A stretch of DNA of 64,000 nucleotides from Bipolaris cookei (Eukaryota; Ascomycota; Dothideomycetes; Pleosporales; Pleosporaceae): NCBI GenBank assembly GCA_002286855.1, contig NRSV01000027.1, forward strand, positions 265,772 to 329,771, given 5' to 3'. Numbering within the stretch: position 1 is the first letter of the stretch; each line of letters starts with the position of its first letter. The position numbers and the translations under genes were made by a program. This document shows, piece by piece, positions 31,851-43,795 of this stretch. The notes under the pieces are model-generated. The model saw nothing but the letters and a program-made list of their open reading frames with translations, ran no database searches and was not told the origin of the DNA.

Positions 31851-34430
31851 ATGTTTTCGTTCCATAAGAGCGATGTCTCACGGTCTCGACAGTCATCAAT
31901 CGACTCACAGGCAACTGGAACATACCCCTCTACCTTTGCTCCGGATTCTTGGCAAGACCACCGTCCCGCACCCTCCTCCCATGGTGGTGCCCACTCGCCC
32001 GAACAACTACACAGATTCAACCCCGCCAGGCGAAGCTCCGTCTTCAACCTGAGATCGAGGAGCAACACTGCAAACTCCCTCACACCCTCGTTATTGTCTC
32101 AACACGACATGGCCGACCATGACGCCTCGTGGCATGACTCACAATCAGGACATCCACAGGTTAAGGCCCACCCTTCTACTGGATCCAGAAGATCATTGTT
32201 TCGAGGCAAAAAAGGAAAAAGACTAAGCGAAACTGGGATCGTCGGTGGTGATGATTATGAGGGAGATACCAGTGAAAGGCGAACGTCGCTTCTACGAAAA
32301 GCTAGAAGAAGCGGCAATCAGTCTGAAGACAGTGGTAAGTGATGTGCTATCATTATGTTGGCTTTCCAATCGCTTACCTTAATTGCAGGGAGCCTGATCA
32401 GCCGCATCTCCAGTCCATTTGACTTTCAACACCTCTCACATACCGACCGACATCAATTCGCCGCTCTTGAGCACATTGCCAATGAAAAACTAGGTCCCGG
32501 GTCTTTTCCAGGACGGACCTCGCAGCCCTATCAGCAAAGCTCCACGCCAACCAACGATTCTTACTTCAGCAACTTCTCTTCGGAAAACCTCAATGCAGCC
32601 GAAAACAGATCATCGGTGACATTGAGCGTTGGCTCACCGCCTCGTAGCCCTGAAGCAACCTTTGCTGCTGATAACCCTCCGCAGTTCTCAAACTCGCGAC
32701 GACCACTCCGACTAGCCAGGTCAATAGAAAGCTTCTCCCAGCCTGTCGTCAGCCCTCGCAAATACAGTCTCACGACGCCGCCTGTGCCAACAACACGCAT
32801 TCCCCTAGATCCCACCTCCGAAGACAAGATGTCCGCTGCGCGCAGAATGTCTCGACACAAGCGAGAGTCTGGTATCTGGGACTCTTTCTCATTGTCTGCT
32901 GGAACCACTCCAGATCCTCTTCCCGAGATTGAAGAAGACACATCCTATTTTGGCCATGCTTTGACAACACCCGATGATTCTGCTATCCATGCGGCCACGC
33001 CCCCATTTAGCCCTAGTCTTGCCGACGTTGCGGAGGAACCAGAGCGCTTTGTTAGCCCAAGGCCTGCACCACAACCACCTCTGAGAACACCAAGCTCACC
33101 AAAATCGTCGTATTTCGGATCATTCTCCTTCCAGAACCAACAGTCGCCCCCAAGCAATAGGACGAACCCTCGAGCACAATTCGATGTCTCGCCGAGAGCA
33201 GAGCCTTCTCATTCGCGATCCTCGTCACAGCAGTCCGACACATTAGGCTCTGCTAATTTCGCCCGCAGAAGGTCCATTCGAAGGCCTTCTCACCGTCGTC
33301 AATCCAACACGTGGCGCGCAATTGAGGAGTCATGGGAGGAAGATGTCGACTACATCTACGACAATGCCCTGGAAGCTGAATGCGACTTAGAGTGGGATCG
33401 TGCATCTGACCATGGCGCCGACCACGCACAAATCCCAGCTATTGCATACGCACACAACCATCGCGAATCTCGAGTACTTCCCGTCGATCGCGAGAACCCT
33501 CTTCCCGTCAACTTCCGCTCTTCCTTGCTTGTCCCTAGTACAAACAGTGTACCGGAACTTGACCCTACTTCTGCGATATCTACCTCCACACTCGGCACAG
33601 GGCTACCTACCACGCCATCTGATCTTTACAACGCCAATCACTACGGTCACGAGACTGGCTTCATCCTCAGTCCCTCTCTGTTGGTGCCTCAGGAGTATAA
33701 GGATACTCGGGATGTCACCTACGAGGATCTCCTGGACGAATATGCTGGATCAGACCGTCACTTCCCAATGCTTGACAACGGCCGGAGCACCACCAGTTCC
33801 GCGCGCAGCAGCCACGTCCGGCTCAGCAGGCGAAGTTCGTATGATAGCAGCTTGATGTCTTCCATTCAGGGCTCCGGTCTCTGGAGCTCACCCGTTCGGC
33901 GCTCAGCAAGCTCTGCAGGAAGTGTACCCGAACTAGTGCCTTCTCGCCGTAACCGAAAAGAACTCGGTGTTAGTTTGGCTGGGGATCAACTCTCTGATCA
34001 AATTGCATCCCTACGTGAAGACAACGAGGACGATGATATCACCCCGCCAGGACATGCCTTTGAGGGACGGACCTTTTTCGCTTCAGACGATGAAGTGCCA
34101 CAGGACGAGGATCGATCCTCGAACCGCATCGAGACCGACGTTAAGACGTCTCTGGACCTTGCCCGCCGTGGCTCGCAGCGTGCTAATCACTTGACGGCCG
34201 ACGAAGAGCTGGAGGCATCACTCGACGTTGCTCGTCAGGACTCACTGCGTTCCATGCACACATCTGCGCGCACACACAAATCAGTCCTTTCTGATGGTGC
34301 AGCCAAACTTCTCGCTACTCCCTCCAATGTTGAGGAAAACCCAACAAAGCCACGAAGCCGTGCAGCGACTACATCCCAACCCCGCTCGCCTATGCTCAGG
34401 CTCTTCCCCCAGCCACCACGAGCAGTATAA
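31851..34430 (+). CDS. CRIB-domain protein, putative Cdc42/Rac effector
   Basis: Exons are 31851-32334 and 32389-34430, with a 54-nt intron; 841 aa. The intron lies directly before the CRIB-like motif ISSPFDFQHLSHTDRHQFAAL (short of the full ISxPxxFxHxxHVG consensus by its last residues) at about residues 166-186. CRIB motifs bind GTP-loaded Cdc42 or Rac. No kinase domain follows, so this is not a PAK; an adaptor role like yeast Gic1/2 is possible. The rest is Ser/Pro/Arg-rich and probably disordered, with one conserved-looking acidic/aromatic block near residue 475 (WEEDVDYIYDNALEAECDLE). Repeated basic-Ser sites (RRSS, RRGS) suggest phosphorylation. The start ATG opens MFSFHKSDVS, although the frame is open for 45 codons further upstream from an ATG at 31716. 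Confidence 0.8.
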
Positions 34431-36864
34431 AAACCTGCTCGAATGTATTTACTACATTGCATTTCATCTACTCTACAGCCCAGGAGGCTCATGCGGTAGA
34501 ACTAGCTGCACTCATACCGGGCAGCTACGACAACCCTGATACATTCTATGTATATATTTACGATTTACGTTGTTTCCTTCTCTCACGATCTACTGGCACA
34601 TTTATCATCGGAAGATCACAAGGGTTGGGCGTTTCTCTATCATCAGTCATCTCCTCCAGCACACTTGGATATTTCCTTTTTTGTCTTGTTTACATCGGCT
34701 CATTCTGAGTGCATTGTGTCGGCGCATCCCACTTCACTTCTTCGCGCTCTCCCATAGATCTGTTTTGTCAAAGCTCGGAACCTCAACCTCATCCTTCCCT
34801 TTCTTTTGTCCACGTCAAGATTTTTTTATTTATATTAGAGGCACCGGGAGATAATCATTATTCGTGTTCAGGACGAGGGTCGAGGAGTCGACCTTTCTCG
34901 TTCGAGGACAGATTGCGACGCTACGTCGCGAATTATATTGCATCACTTTAAACCAAAAATCAAACCTACACTGATTAACCACCAGTAAACAAGCATTTTT
35001 TGATTACATTGAACATTGAACTGGATTTTTAGATTGACTGCATGTGCATCGTGTGACGCGAATTGCTACTCACTCTGTTACAAATCTCCCTCTGTTTGCG
35101 CCACTGTTTCAACGACTACTTAGATACGCGCCGTTTGATGACATCGGGAAGCCCAGAGCTAGGTCAGATTAGTAGTCTGTCGCGTGAAACTCGTAGAAAA
35201 CGGCGACCCATAACAAAGGGCAAACAAGCAAAAAAAACAGGCTATGATACGTACTACTGGCTTCAGGCCAACATCTCTTACTAACAGAATAAATCCTGAG
35301 GCGATGCACACACTACGGCCGTCTAAACCAGTTTACCAACACAGACTTTTAGTATCCTGATAGCTACGCCACCGCTTTTGTTTTGTAGGGGCACGCCCGT
35401 TTGAAAAGGGGGGTGGGGGGGAAGAGGGGAACAGATATATCATATCATGTCAAGCCACGCAACAAAAATAGATAGATTGAGGCTCTAGTAGGTAAAGACG
35501 AGGGATGGCCATGGTCAAGCACCCAGCTACTACGTACGAACATCTGCATGAACCGCTCGAATGTTTCCCCCCCTTCTTCCCTTTCTTTTGCGTTTGACAG
35601 CGGACTAATTATGCGCAATAAGGGTGCATGAACCCATTTTTTTGCGTTTTGTTCAACTGGGGTAGTTGGGAAGGGGATGGATGGATGGCTGGTCGAACCT
35701 TTTAAAAGCTTAGATAAACGCAAAACGGTTGAGGGGTGTTCCCTGGGGTTTGTGTGCCAAGGGTTATGCTTGTACGTACTTAGTAGGAACCGAGTAAGTA
35801 GTGTAGCAGGCATGCATGATCCTTGGTTTGTCAAGCTTTTTGCTATGGTAAGTTGTACATTGAAATTTTTAGGGCTGAGGGGTGCTGGGGTGGTGTGGGT
35901 GTCGGCTTGATGGGAGTAGGAGTATTGATGTGATGGGATTGGGCTCGGAGGGGGATGTGGGATGTGGGACTAGCTCGAATGTTGTGGTGAGGTTAATGTT
36001 GGGGTGATATGGGAGTGTAGGTGGAGTAAGAGGGAGGAGAGAGAAGGTGGTATGGATGGAGGAGAAGCCTGAATAGGATGTTTTTTCCACGTCCGGTGCG
36101 GTGTATTTTTATGTAGGCGAGTAAAGGTGACGATTGTCATATTAATAGCTTTGAAGTCTTATTCGCCGTGTCATTCTGTGTATCCACCTGCGGTGCTATT
36201 CTAACGTAATACTCATGCGCAAAGTGGGGATATTGACATTGACAACGTCGGAGGTACTATTTAGGAAAGAAATTGATCGAGTAAAAAAAGATCCGAGGAG
36301 ATCCGAGCCGGGCGACAACCCGAAGCGAGAGGATCGTCCCGGTAAACTAAAAAAGAGGGCAGAGGAGTCGGGGCTATGAGATCCCAGCACGCTCACGTGT
36401 CATGCCGTCGTTGGGGAACAGTATCCCTTATAGCACGCGTGCTATAGGCGAGGGGGCCGGCGGGAATTGTATATTATCGGGTACTAAGTGCTTGCTTGCT
36501 TATATGTGGGTCGACCAATACTTCCTTCTTTTTTATCCGGCTCCTGCTGTCCGGGATCGACTGGTTGGTAGAAAATGTGGGTAGATGAGGGATGGGTCCT
36601 TGGCTGTGAAGCGAGTATGATCCTAGGATTTGGATGCATCGGCGAGCCCGCGCGCGCGTGTGCGCTTGAATCTGTGGCGGTGTGCATATGTAGGAATACG
36701 GACGTGAAGGAATATGATCGGTGTAGAAGTGTGATGGATTCGTAGACGGGAAAATGCCGGGATTCCGCTGTGAAAGAAGGGGGAAAGACTAGGCTGAATC
36801 GCCAAAACAGGCAGAAGGTGAAATGAACCTTTGTGTTTGTGCTCCCCAAGTTTGGCTATTCAGC
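34431..36864. other. Intergenic, no gene seen
   Basis: 2.4 kb between two convergent genes. It contains a G-run (about 35405-35422) and T/A-rich 3' UTR-like sequence after the CRIB gene. No frame shows recognisable motifs. Confidence 0.6.
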
Positions 36865-38220
36865 CTATTTTTCAAGACGCCGCTTTGCTTCATCAACGAG
36901 ATTTTGACGTTCGATAGTGAGTGCGTGGTCGAAGTTCTTGTCTGGAAGTGAGAGTATCTTGACTCGCGCGTGGCCAGGTATTGTATCATCTTCTTCCAAG
37001 AACACTACAACGGCAGCATTCTTTTCCGCAACATCCATTTGCTTCCGTGGCTTCTTATCAGCTTTTGGGTCAAAGTCAACGCTGATGCCCGAAGAACGAA
37101 GGTCCCGTGCAATAGCCATGCGTTGTGCGACTAGTCTAGTGCTGTCCGATGCAATGACGATCCAAACGCCGACTTTGCCTTTTCGAGCCGTTCCAGCATC
37201 CTGCTCTAGGCCCTTGAGTATAGCAAGGATCCGATCAATGCCAAATGATATTCCCACACATGGGACGTCACGGCTGCTGAACATACCTGCAAGATTGTCG
37301 TATCGGCCTCCAGCAGCAATGCTGCCAACCGAAGTACCTGACTGATTTTTCGCGACAACCTCATATATCAGACCAGTGTAGTAATCCAATCCTCGAGCCA
37401 GTGACAGGTCGAGTTGAATGTATTTGGCAACTTCGTATGCCTTGAGATATTGGATGAGCAACTCTACCTCTTTCACGCCCTGTTGTACGTCCTTGTTTGT
37501 TGATAAGAGTGCATCTGATTTGAGGAACGCCAAAGTTGAGGTGACATCTGATGCTGTATCGCGCAGCAGGTATTCACCTAATTTAGCAGCGAGACCAGCA
37601 TCGAGTCCTTTCTCTTCCATCTCTTTCTTGACTTCTCCCCAAGATAACTTATCGAGCTTTTCGACTGCCGAACTGATAGGCCGCACGAGAGCTTCAGGGA
37701 CACCCACGGCTGCAAACATACCATTTAGAATGAGACGATGATTGAGCCTGATCACAATGGGCAGCCCAAGGGCCTCGAAGACCTCGGCTGCAATGCAAAC
37801 GACCTCTGAGTCTGGTACCATCAAGTCGCATTGACCAGCGTAGTCAAAGTCGCATTGGAAGAACTCGCGCATACGGCCCTGCTTCAACGCTGGCTGGTCC
37901 CTACGATACACCTTACCGATCTGGAATCGCTTAATGGTCCGAATGTTGTTCATACCAAGCCAACGAGCGAACGGCACAGTCAAGTCGTAGCGCAGTGCAC
38001 AGATCTCACCACCCTGATCCTGCAAGTCATATATCAACTTGGTGTCTTCTCCATATTTTCCAGTCAAGTGAGTCTTTAGTTCAAATGCCGGTGTGTCTAT
38101 TTCTTCACCGCCGTGAAGCCGGAACACTTTGCGAATCTGGCCAAAGGTGTGATTGCGTAGAGCGATGTCCTCTCCATGCCAGTCTCGGGTACCTTTGGGC
38201 GTTTTGAGCTGCGGTGGCAT
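36865..38220 (-). CDS. HTS1: Histidyl-tRNA synthetase
   Basis: Class II synthetase charging tRNA-His; 451 aa from ATG 38220 (MPPQLKTPKGTRDW). Visible motifs are ALRYDLTVPFARW (motif 1 region), GKVYRRDQPALKQGRMREF (motif 2), the HisA signatures LARGLDYYTGLIYE and AAGGRYDNL, and SFGIDRIL (motif 3). The anticodon-binding domain is at the end (VGVWIVIASDSTR, then ILSLPDKNFDHAL). The frame is open upstream for 12 more codons from a TTG (38256) to a TAG near 38282, without an ATG. A mitochondrial leader, expected if one gene serves both compartments, was not resolved; it may lie in an upstream exon. The 3' end is convergent with the CRIB gene. Confidence 0.92.
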   Translation of the reverse strand: MPPQLKTPKGTRDWHGEDIALRNHTFGQIRKVFRLHGGEEIDTPAFELKTHLTGKYGEDTKLIYDLQDQGGEICALRYDLTVPFARWLGMNNIRTIKRFQIGKVYRRDQPALKQGRMREFFQCDFDYAGQCDLMVPDSEVVCIAAEVFEALGLPIVIRLNHRLILNGMFAAVGVPEALVRPISSAVEKLDKLSWGEVKKEMEEKGLDAGLAAKLGEYLLRDTASDVTSTLAFLKSDALLSTNKDVQQGVKEVELLIQYLKAYEVAKYIQLDLSLARGLDYYTGLIYEVVAKNQSGTSVGSIAAGGRYDNLAGMFSSRDVPCVGISFGIDRILAILKGLEQDAGTARKGKVGVWIVIASDSTRLVAQRMAIARDLRSSGISVDFDPKADKKPRKQMDVAEKNAAVVVFLEEDDTIPGHARVKILSLPDKNFDHALTIERQNLVDEAKRRLEK

Positions 38221-38878
38221 ATTTGGAGCTCGTTTATACTGGAGTTCTTCTGGCAAAGACGCCGAATGATAAGTGTACTACGGAGTGTATGGGGTTGTAG
38301 CGATGTGCCAGAATACATGGGAAGAGGTGATGAGTCAGAATTTCAGGTTCAGTAGGTACCCTTGGCATCGTTGCGAGCGGCTGAGTGAAGACATTACAAC
38401 CCAATTCATGGTGTCAGCAGAGAAGTAACTTTTGAATTTTTCCATTGTTTCTATTTCTTTTGTCTCTTATTAATTGGTCAATTAATCTTAGGTTGTATAA
38501 TCATTGTCGTGGTAAACGGGTAGCCTTTTATATGCTCAGCATACAGGGGGGCACCTTCATATGTCCGTATGAAGTGTATTTTTGAGAGTCGACCAATTTC
38601 TAGGACTTTGAAGAGGAAACGTAATAAGATAGAGTCGTTTCTAGTTTGGTCAACACATAAACCCGCTGTCAGCGAATGCACAAATATGGTTGGACGAGCT
38701 GGCATGCCCAATCAGAACCGGACGAGCCGAGTGCTTATCTCTGTTGGCGGACGACGTCATCCGTATCCTTTGCCACCTCCACTGCCAACCACCTCATGCC
38801 ATTCCTTTCAAAAGCCCAGGCATTAGCCCTATCCATCTCAAGATCTAGATCAGAAATCGATTTCAAAAACACACAACT
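38221..38878. promoter_or_regulatory. Divergent promoter region between HTS1 and the lipase gene
   Basis: About 660 bp between outward-facing starts. ATG 38318 on the minus strand opens a basic, leader-like peptide (TLRSTLIIRRLCQK), but in another frame than HTS1. Confidence 0.45.
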
Positions 38879-40375
38879 ATGGTCTTCCGGATAGGCCGCC
38901 TCGGGCCGCGAAAACTGCTCATGCTCACATCCGCGGGCTTCCTTTTTGTTACATTTATCTTCCTCCTAACACCTATTATATCACCGCTTCCACCATACAC
39001 TGGGCCCTACGAAGTGGGCATTCTGGATGTCGAGACCCCAGTTGAGAAAAGAGTCATACATGATGCGATCCTCAAAGTTACGGGCGACAAGGCCTTTGAA
39101 TTGGATACGCTAGCCATCACCTTATACTACCCTTCTCTATTGCCTCGGGCGCCACCTTCTCAGCGACCATGGGCTCGACCTTGGCTTCCACAGCCTGTAG
39201 GACTTATTGGCGAGGGCTACGCACGGCTTGCGGGGGTTCCCAGACTCTCTTCAGTTTTTACATCTGCGCTATGGCTGTTTGGCTCTAGCACGGTCATTCC
39301 GGGTGTAGTTGATGCACCCATCTTGTCAAGTGCCCAGCATGTTCTGGGAACGGAAGGCAGTAGTTTTGGCGACTTTGAAAAAATGATGAGCGCTGCCGAG
39401 CAAGAGCATCAGGAGTTGAAGCGCGACGGCGAGTCTGGTACTCTGCCCTGTATGGTGTTTACGCACGGTATGGCCGGCATGAGCCAGAGTTATGCGCACT
39501 ACCTTGGCAGCATCGCAAGCCATGGATATGTTGTCGCTGCTGTCGAACACCGTGATGGAAGCGGTCCCGGCACAACCATTCACCATCCTGATGGAAAGGA
39601 GGAAAAAGTATGGCACATGAAACTTGAGGACCTAGAAGCCAATCCACCCATGACTGAACTCGATCTCAAAGCCGCACAACTCAACTACCGCGAGGCAGAA
39701 ATCAGCGAGACAATCAAGCTCCTTGCACGACTCAACGCAGGCGAAGCCCCGGTCGTAAACCTCAAACCAGACTCTCCCCGCAACGCTCTCCCGGGATTCA
39801 AAAACCGACTCAACCTGTCCGCCGTCACAGTCGGCGGTCACTCCTACGGCGCTACAGGCGCCATGCAAGCTCTCAAATCCGCTGGCACAAAATCCATGCC
39901 CATCAACGGCGGCATCGCTCTAGATCCAGGCAAAGGCTCCGGCCCCCTCAACAAAGACATTGCCGTGCCCCTTCTCGTCATGCAAAGCGGCGAGTGGACA
40001 GAGAAGCAAACACAGTTTTACCAGCAAGGCTGGCACTTCAACGTAGTCAAGAATATTGTAGATAGCCTCAAGCAAGGCTGGTTCATGACGCTGAGCGGCA
40101 CTGCGCATCCTTCTTGCACCGATGCACCACTCATTGTTCCGCTAATTATGAAGCTGGTGTCTGGGACTACGCTGGACAGTAAGACGGCGCTGCACGAGTA
40201 TATTGATGCTTCTGTGGCTTTTCTAGAGTATCTGCGTACGGGTAAGAAGGGGGGTGTGCTGGGGAGTGCTGTGACGAATGCGAAGGGCCCGTTTTTGGAG
40301 GGTGCCACTAGGAAGACGGTTAAGGGGCCGCATGGGGCGCAGTGGGAGGTGCATGTTGTGCCCAGCGAGGAGTAG
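38879..40375 (+). CDS. PAF-acetylhydrolase-like phospholipase, membrane-anchored
   Basis: Alpha/beta hydrolase of the platelet-activating-factor acetylhydrolase II family, single exon, 498 aa. Such enzymes release short or oxidised acyl chains from the sn-2 position of phospholipids. Residues about 12-36 form one hydrophobic segment after a basic start (RIGRLGPRK), a signal anchor that suits a type II membrane or secretory-pathway protein. The oxyanion region is VFTHGMAGMSQSY. The nucleophile elbow is VGGHSYGATG (GxSxG), the acid probably ALDPGKG and the His GTAHPSCTDAP. Order and spacing match the family. The last 30 residues are Gly/Lys-rich. Confidence 0.9.
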   Translation: MVFRIGRLGPRKLLMLTSAGFLFVTFIFLLTPIISPLPPYTGPYEVGILDVETPVEKRVIHDAILKVTGDKAFELDTLAITLYYPSLLPRAPPSQRPWARPWLPQPVGLIGEGYARLAGVPRLSSVFTSALWLFGSSTVIPGVVDAPILSSAQHVLGTEGSSFGDFEKMMSAAEQEHQELKRDGESGTLPCMVFTHGMAGMSQSYAHYLGSIASHGYVVAAVEHRDGSGPGTTIHHPDGKEEKVWHMKLEDLEANPPMTELDLKAAQLNYREAEISETIKLLARLNAGEAPVVNLKPDSPRNALPGFKNRLNLSAVTVGGHSYGATGAMQALKSAGTKSMPINGGIALDPGKGSGPLNKDIAVPLLVMQSGEWTEKQTQFYQQGWHFNVVKNIVDSLKQGWFMTLSGTAHPSCTDAPLIVPLIMKLVSGTTLDSKTALHEYIDASVAFLEYLRTGKKGGVLGSAVTNAKGPFLEGATRKTVKGPHGAQWEVHVVPSEE

Positions 40376-40872
40376 ATATTTGTTTGTTTAGCTGAAAATA
40401 TTGTTGTAATGACCCCGGTGTACGAGTGTAGATGTAATAAGACTTTCTTTCAATCTATGGGGTTTTTTGGACATTGTCCTGTGTGATACCCTTCATTCAT
40501 TCAAATTCAATTCTATCCTACTTTGAACACATCCCTCATTCTCCGTAGTTTCGAGCTTTTTCCTTTCCAATGCCGAGATAAATATGCTAGGATATGAACA
40601 GAAATAAATTGACTAAGTAAGGAACCATCTTACACAAAACTACATATGATTCATAAAGGGCATTAGGCTGCAGGGATAAACCAAGACAAAGGCAAGATAT
40701 GATATGGAGAGGAGGTCGAGGGTATAATACTGCAAATGCACAAGAGAGGCTCGAATATGCAGATCGAAAGGGCGAAGCCAATGTGACAGATGCAAGCAAG
40801 ACTGGCACCAAGTCTTGACCAGTTTTAGAAGATGCGAGGGAAAAGAAAAAAAAGAAGAAGCAAAGGGTAAGG
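40376..40872. other. Convergent intergenic region, no gene seen
   Basis: About 500 bp holding the 3' ends of the lipase and the uncharacterised gene. A-rich on the right; nothing else recognised. Confidence 0.55.
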
Positions 40873-42449
40873 TTACCGACCCCAAAGCCCACTGAAGCGG
40901 TTATTAGCGCCCCTCCCGCCTACTACACTGCCGCCGCCACCACCTCTCGGTCTAGGCTGCGGCTTCTTCCGTTTCTCCAATCTCTTACAACTAACATCTG
41001 CCTTGACCATCATAAAACTCTGGTCAAAAACGTGTCCATTTGCATTTCCGCATCTCTCAAGCGCAGGCGCAAGTGCCAACTCTACTCTTCGGCCTCGGGA
41101 ATTATCATTGCTGCCGTAGCCACCGCCCATGTCGTCCGAATCATCGTCGTACACGTCTTCCATTTCGCTGTCGTAGTAGCCATAGCCCCAGTATTGATCT
41201 TTCTTGCCGCCGGTAAAAGTGACGAAGCGGTAATCGGCACGCTGACGCTTCATTTTGAGATCTAGGGCTACGGACGCCGAGACGATTGTTCCTAGTTGCT
41301 CCTTTCCTGCGCTAAGGGAGTGGGTAGCCCATGGACGTAGCTTGCGGCGCATGCGGCTGCAGAAGCGGGATATTTGTTTTAGCACGGGTGTTGCATCAAA
41401 GGTAGGGCGCCATTTGCCGTCGACTTGTGGGACGAGAAGGTTCACGGTCAGTGAGCGCCATCGGTGGTACTCTTCGGCTTCGGCTTCGTTCTTGACGGCT
41501 GTGCATCTGTTAGTGTCGCATGTCGGGTGGAAAGGATAAGAGACCATACCCTTTCGTAGCGTATCATTAATATCCCGTAATTTCTTGTCGCCTAACTTTC
41601 CCGCCCAAACGTATCCACTCCCCTTTTGCCAGTTGTTGAAAATCTTTTGTTGTAATCGCATCCACACGTATGCTTGTATGAGAAGAGGCCGGTCTTCAGG
41701 GTCCTTGAGATAGACGTGGTAGTTGTCGGTGAGGTTCCCAAAGAGCTCTTTCGCTCTGGTAAGATAGGGTCGCTTGCTCGAGGTTCTGATAGGGCCGCTA
41801 AAGTACTCTTCACTCCAGTTGCGTATCTCATGGCGTAGAGCGAAGAGCTCCTCTATCAGTGTATCCTCTTCTGTCCTGTACAGCTTGGAGCCTCTTGTCG
41901 AGGTGCCATTAGCACTCATGCTCTTCCGCTGAAGCTCCTTTCTCAGCACGTCACGCTCTTTTGTAAGCTGGTAGAAGCGCTGGACCAGCTCATCCTGGCT
42001 GTTCCTTCGCGATGCGCTCTGCCGTGACGGGCTCTTGAGGGGCACATTCGGGCTGACTTTGCCGCCAGGTCGCTGGGGGCGGGGCGATGGGGTGCTTGAA
42101 TCTTCCGAAGATGATTCTGCCGAGGTGGCTGTGATCTTTTCAAACATCAATGGTGGTATGTACTGCGTCTTTCTTCTTTGTCTGGGAATCAGGACTTCCT
42201 CGTCGGACCATTCGTCGCCTACTTCCGGGAAGGGATAGCCCTGCTGTTCAGCGGGAGGCATGTCGGAGGAGGATTTGGATTGGGAGGATGGAGGGTGAAT
42301 GACCTCGGCGGAGGGGCAGGTCAATTTGAGCGACTTGAGAGTAGAATCGCGTACGTCTACAGATGCGACCAGGTCAGCAGGTTATGCTATGTGTGTATAG
42401 TCCAACAGCTCCAATGCGCACCACACGCACCAGGAGAAAGAGTGGCCAT
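40873..42449 (-). CDS. Uncharacterised fungal protein
   Basis: No family recognised. Proposed exons are 42449-42431, 42356-41550 and 41498-40873, giving 483 aa. Exon 1 is only 19 nt (MATLSP plus one base). The second intron (51 nt) is a multiple of three and free of stops, so the frame also reads through it. Excision is preferred because it has GT...AG ends and a CTAAC branch site, and it joins DTLRK to VKNEAEAEEYHRW cleanly. The N-terminal 130 residues are Ser/Pro-rich; a predicted helical coiled segment follows (LVQRFYQLTKERDVLRKELQ). A compact helical domain has RHEIRNWSEEYF and AYVWMRLQQKIF. The end is basic, with RGGGGGSVVGGRG. A nuclear or regulatory role would be a guess. Confidence 0.75.
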
Positions 42450-43795
42450 GTCAACGAAGGGCGGGCATCTTGTTTGGAGTAGCAATAGTGTCGCGGGCGG
42501 TGAAGCTATGAGGGAGATGTCAGTGTGTAGTTGCAGTCGAGGTCAGCTGCGACTATTTGCAGCGGGGCCGGTGAATTGAACGAAGCAGAAGCATGTAAGA
42601 TGCAAGATGCATTGTTGGGCACGCCCTCGGCCAGGACGAGAGAGGCCGTATGGCCAAGGCAAGCTTTGCAGCTGGCCGGTCCCAGCGTCTCTGCGAAACA
42701 AGAGCCCTGGCGGTTCGGCGCCAACCACTCAGCTTCCAATGCGACGGGACAAGCTGTATGCATTCACACCAGTGACGTGTGACGGCCTGGGGGATACATG
42801 CAGGCGGCGGGGACGGGAGAGACAATCGGGTTAGGCGCGAAGAGGCTGGGGCGTCATTCGCTTCTCTAGCCTGTTCTTTGTTCACCACTCCCTTGTACCC
42901 ATGCAGTCGACCCAGCCCACGTGCTCCCGCAAAGTACCCACGTCTTATCACTACCCAGGTCGGCTTCCATTTACAGCTACATGGTCACTCTCCTTTGCCA
43001 GGTTATGCAGTGACATTGCGTCCACATTGCTTGCAAAACTACCACCCCGGGCCAAGCTCAACCATTAGTCCGAGCATCAGCCACCACTAGGCTCGCCCCG
43101 CGCAGCCTTCACACTCTAGCTGGCCCACGCTAGGTTCGTGCCAACGTCATGGCTTCGAGACAGGCGCTTTCGTTGTCCTCTTCCCGGCCAGCTGTTTCAA
43201 AGTGAAATGGCGCTATACGCTTAGCTCCAGCAGCTTGGGGTGACCAGGAACATGGACCAAGAACCATTGGATATGCTTTACCAAGCATACTAATACCAAC
43301 ACCGACACGCCATCCGAAAACGGTTAAAAAAGTAACCCCACTTATTGATTTTGATACCTGCAGGCCACGAAGGGATACGTTCAAGAAGGAAAAAACAAGA
43401 AGATCTCCCGGCACGGCAGTGTTCCGGCATTCATTGTCGAGGGTTTCCATGGTAGCATGCTGCTATGATGACATCCCATTGTTCTGATCTTCAGATACGA
43501 AAGAATCCAGACTGCGTCAGAGGACATGAGGGGAGCCCGTACCATGTTTACGTGTTTCTTCCCTGGCACTTTACCGCAAAAAGAAACTGGATTGCAAACA
43601 ACCATCGGTAGTCTTTAAGAATTTGTCTACTAAGCCTGAATGCTAACAGAAACATTAAAGACACTCAACGTCATTGTCTAAACCTGGTAATGATGCAATA
43701 CTCCACCACCCTAGATCATATCTCCAATCATCTCTCACACATTCATACTATTGTTTGTTAGTCCATCATTCCTCGAAAAACAAATGCGGACATAC
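42450..43795. other. Intergenic, no confident gene
   Basis: 1.35 kb. Two minus-strand frames (43130-43450 and 43381-43605) contain some hydrophobic sequence but no motif. They could be remnants of a decayed gene next to the aldehyde dehydrogenase pseudogene. Confidence 0.5.

Noticed and set aside
38879..40375. Possible horizontal transfer of the single-exon lipase gene
   Set aside because: Lack of introns alone is weak; the protein has the fungal form with an N-terminal signal anchor, and base composition looks like its neighbours.
43130..43605. Two overlapping minus-strand frames with hydrophobic stretches
   Set aside because: Could be remnants of a membrane protein, but no family motif could be recognised, so not called.
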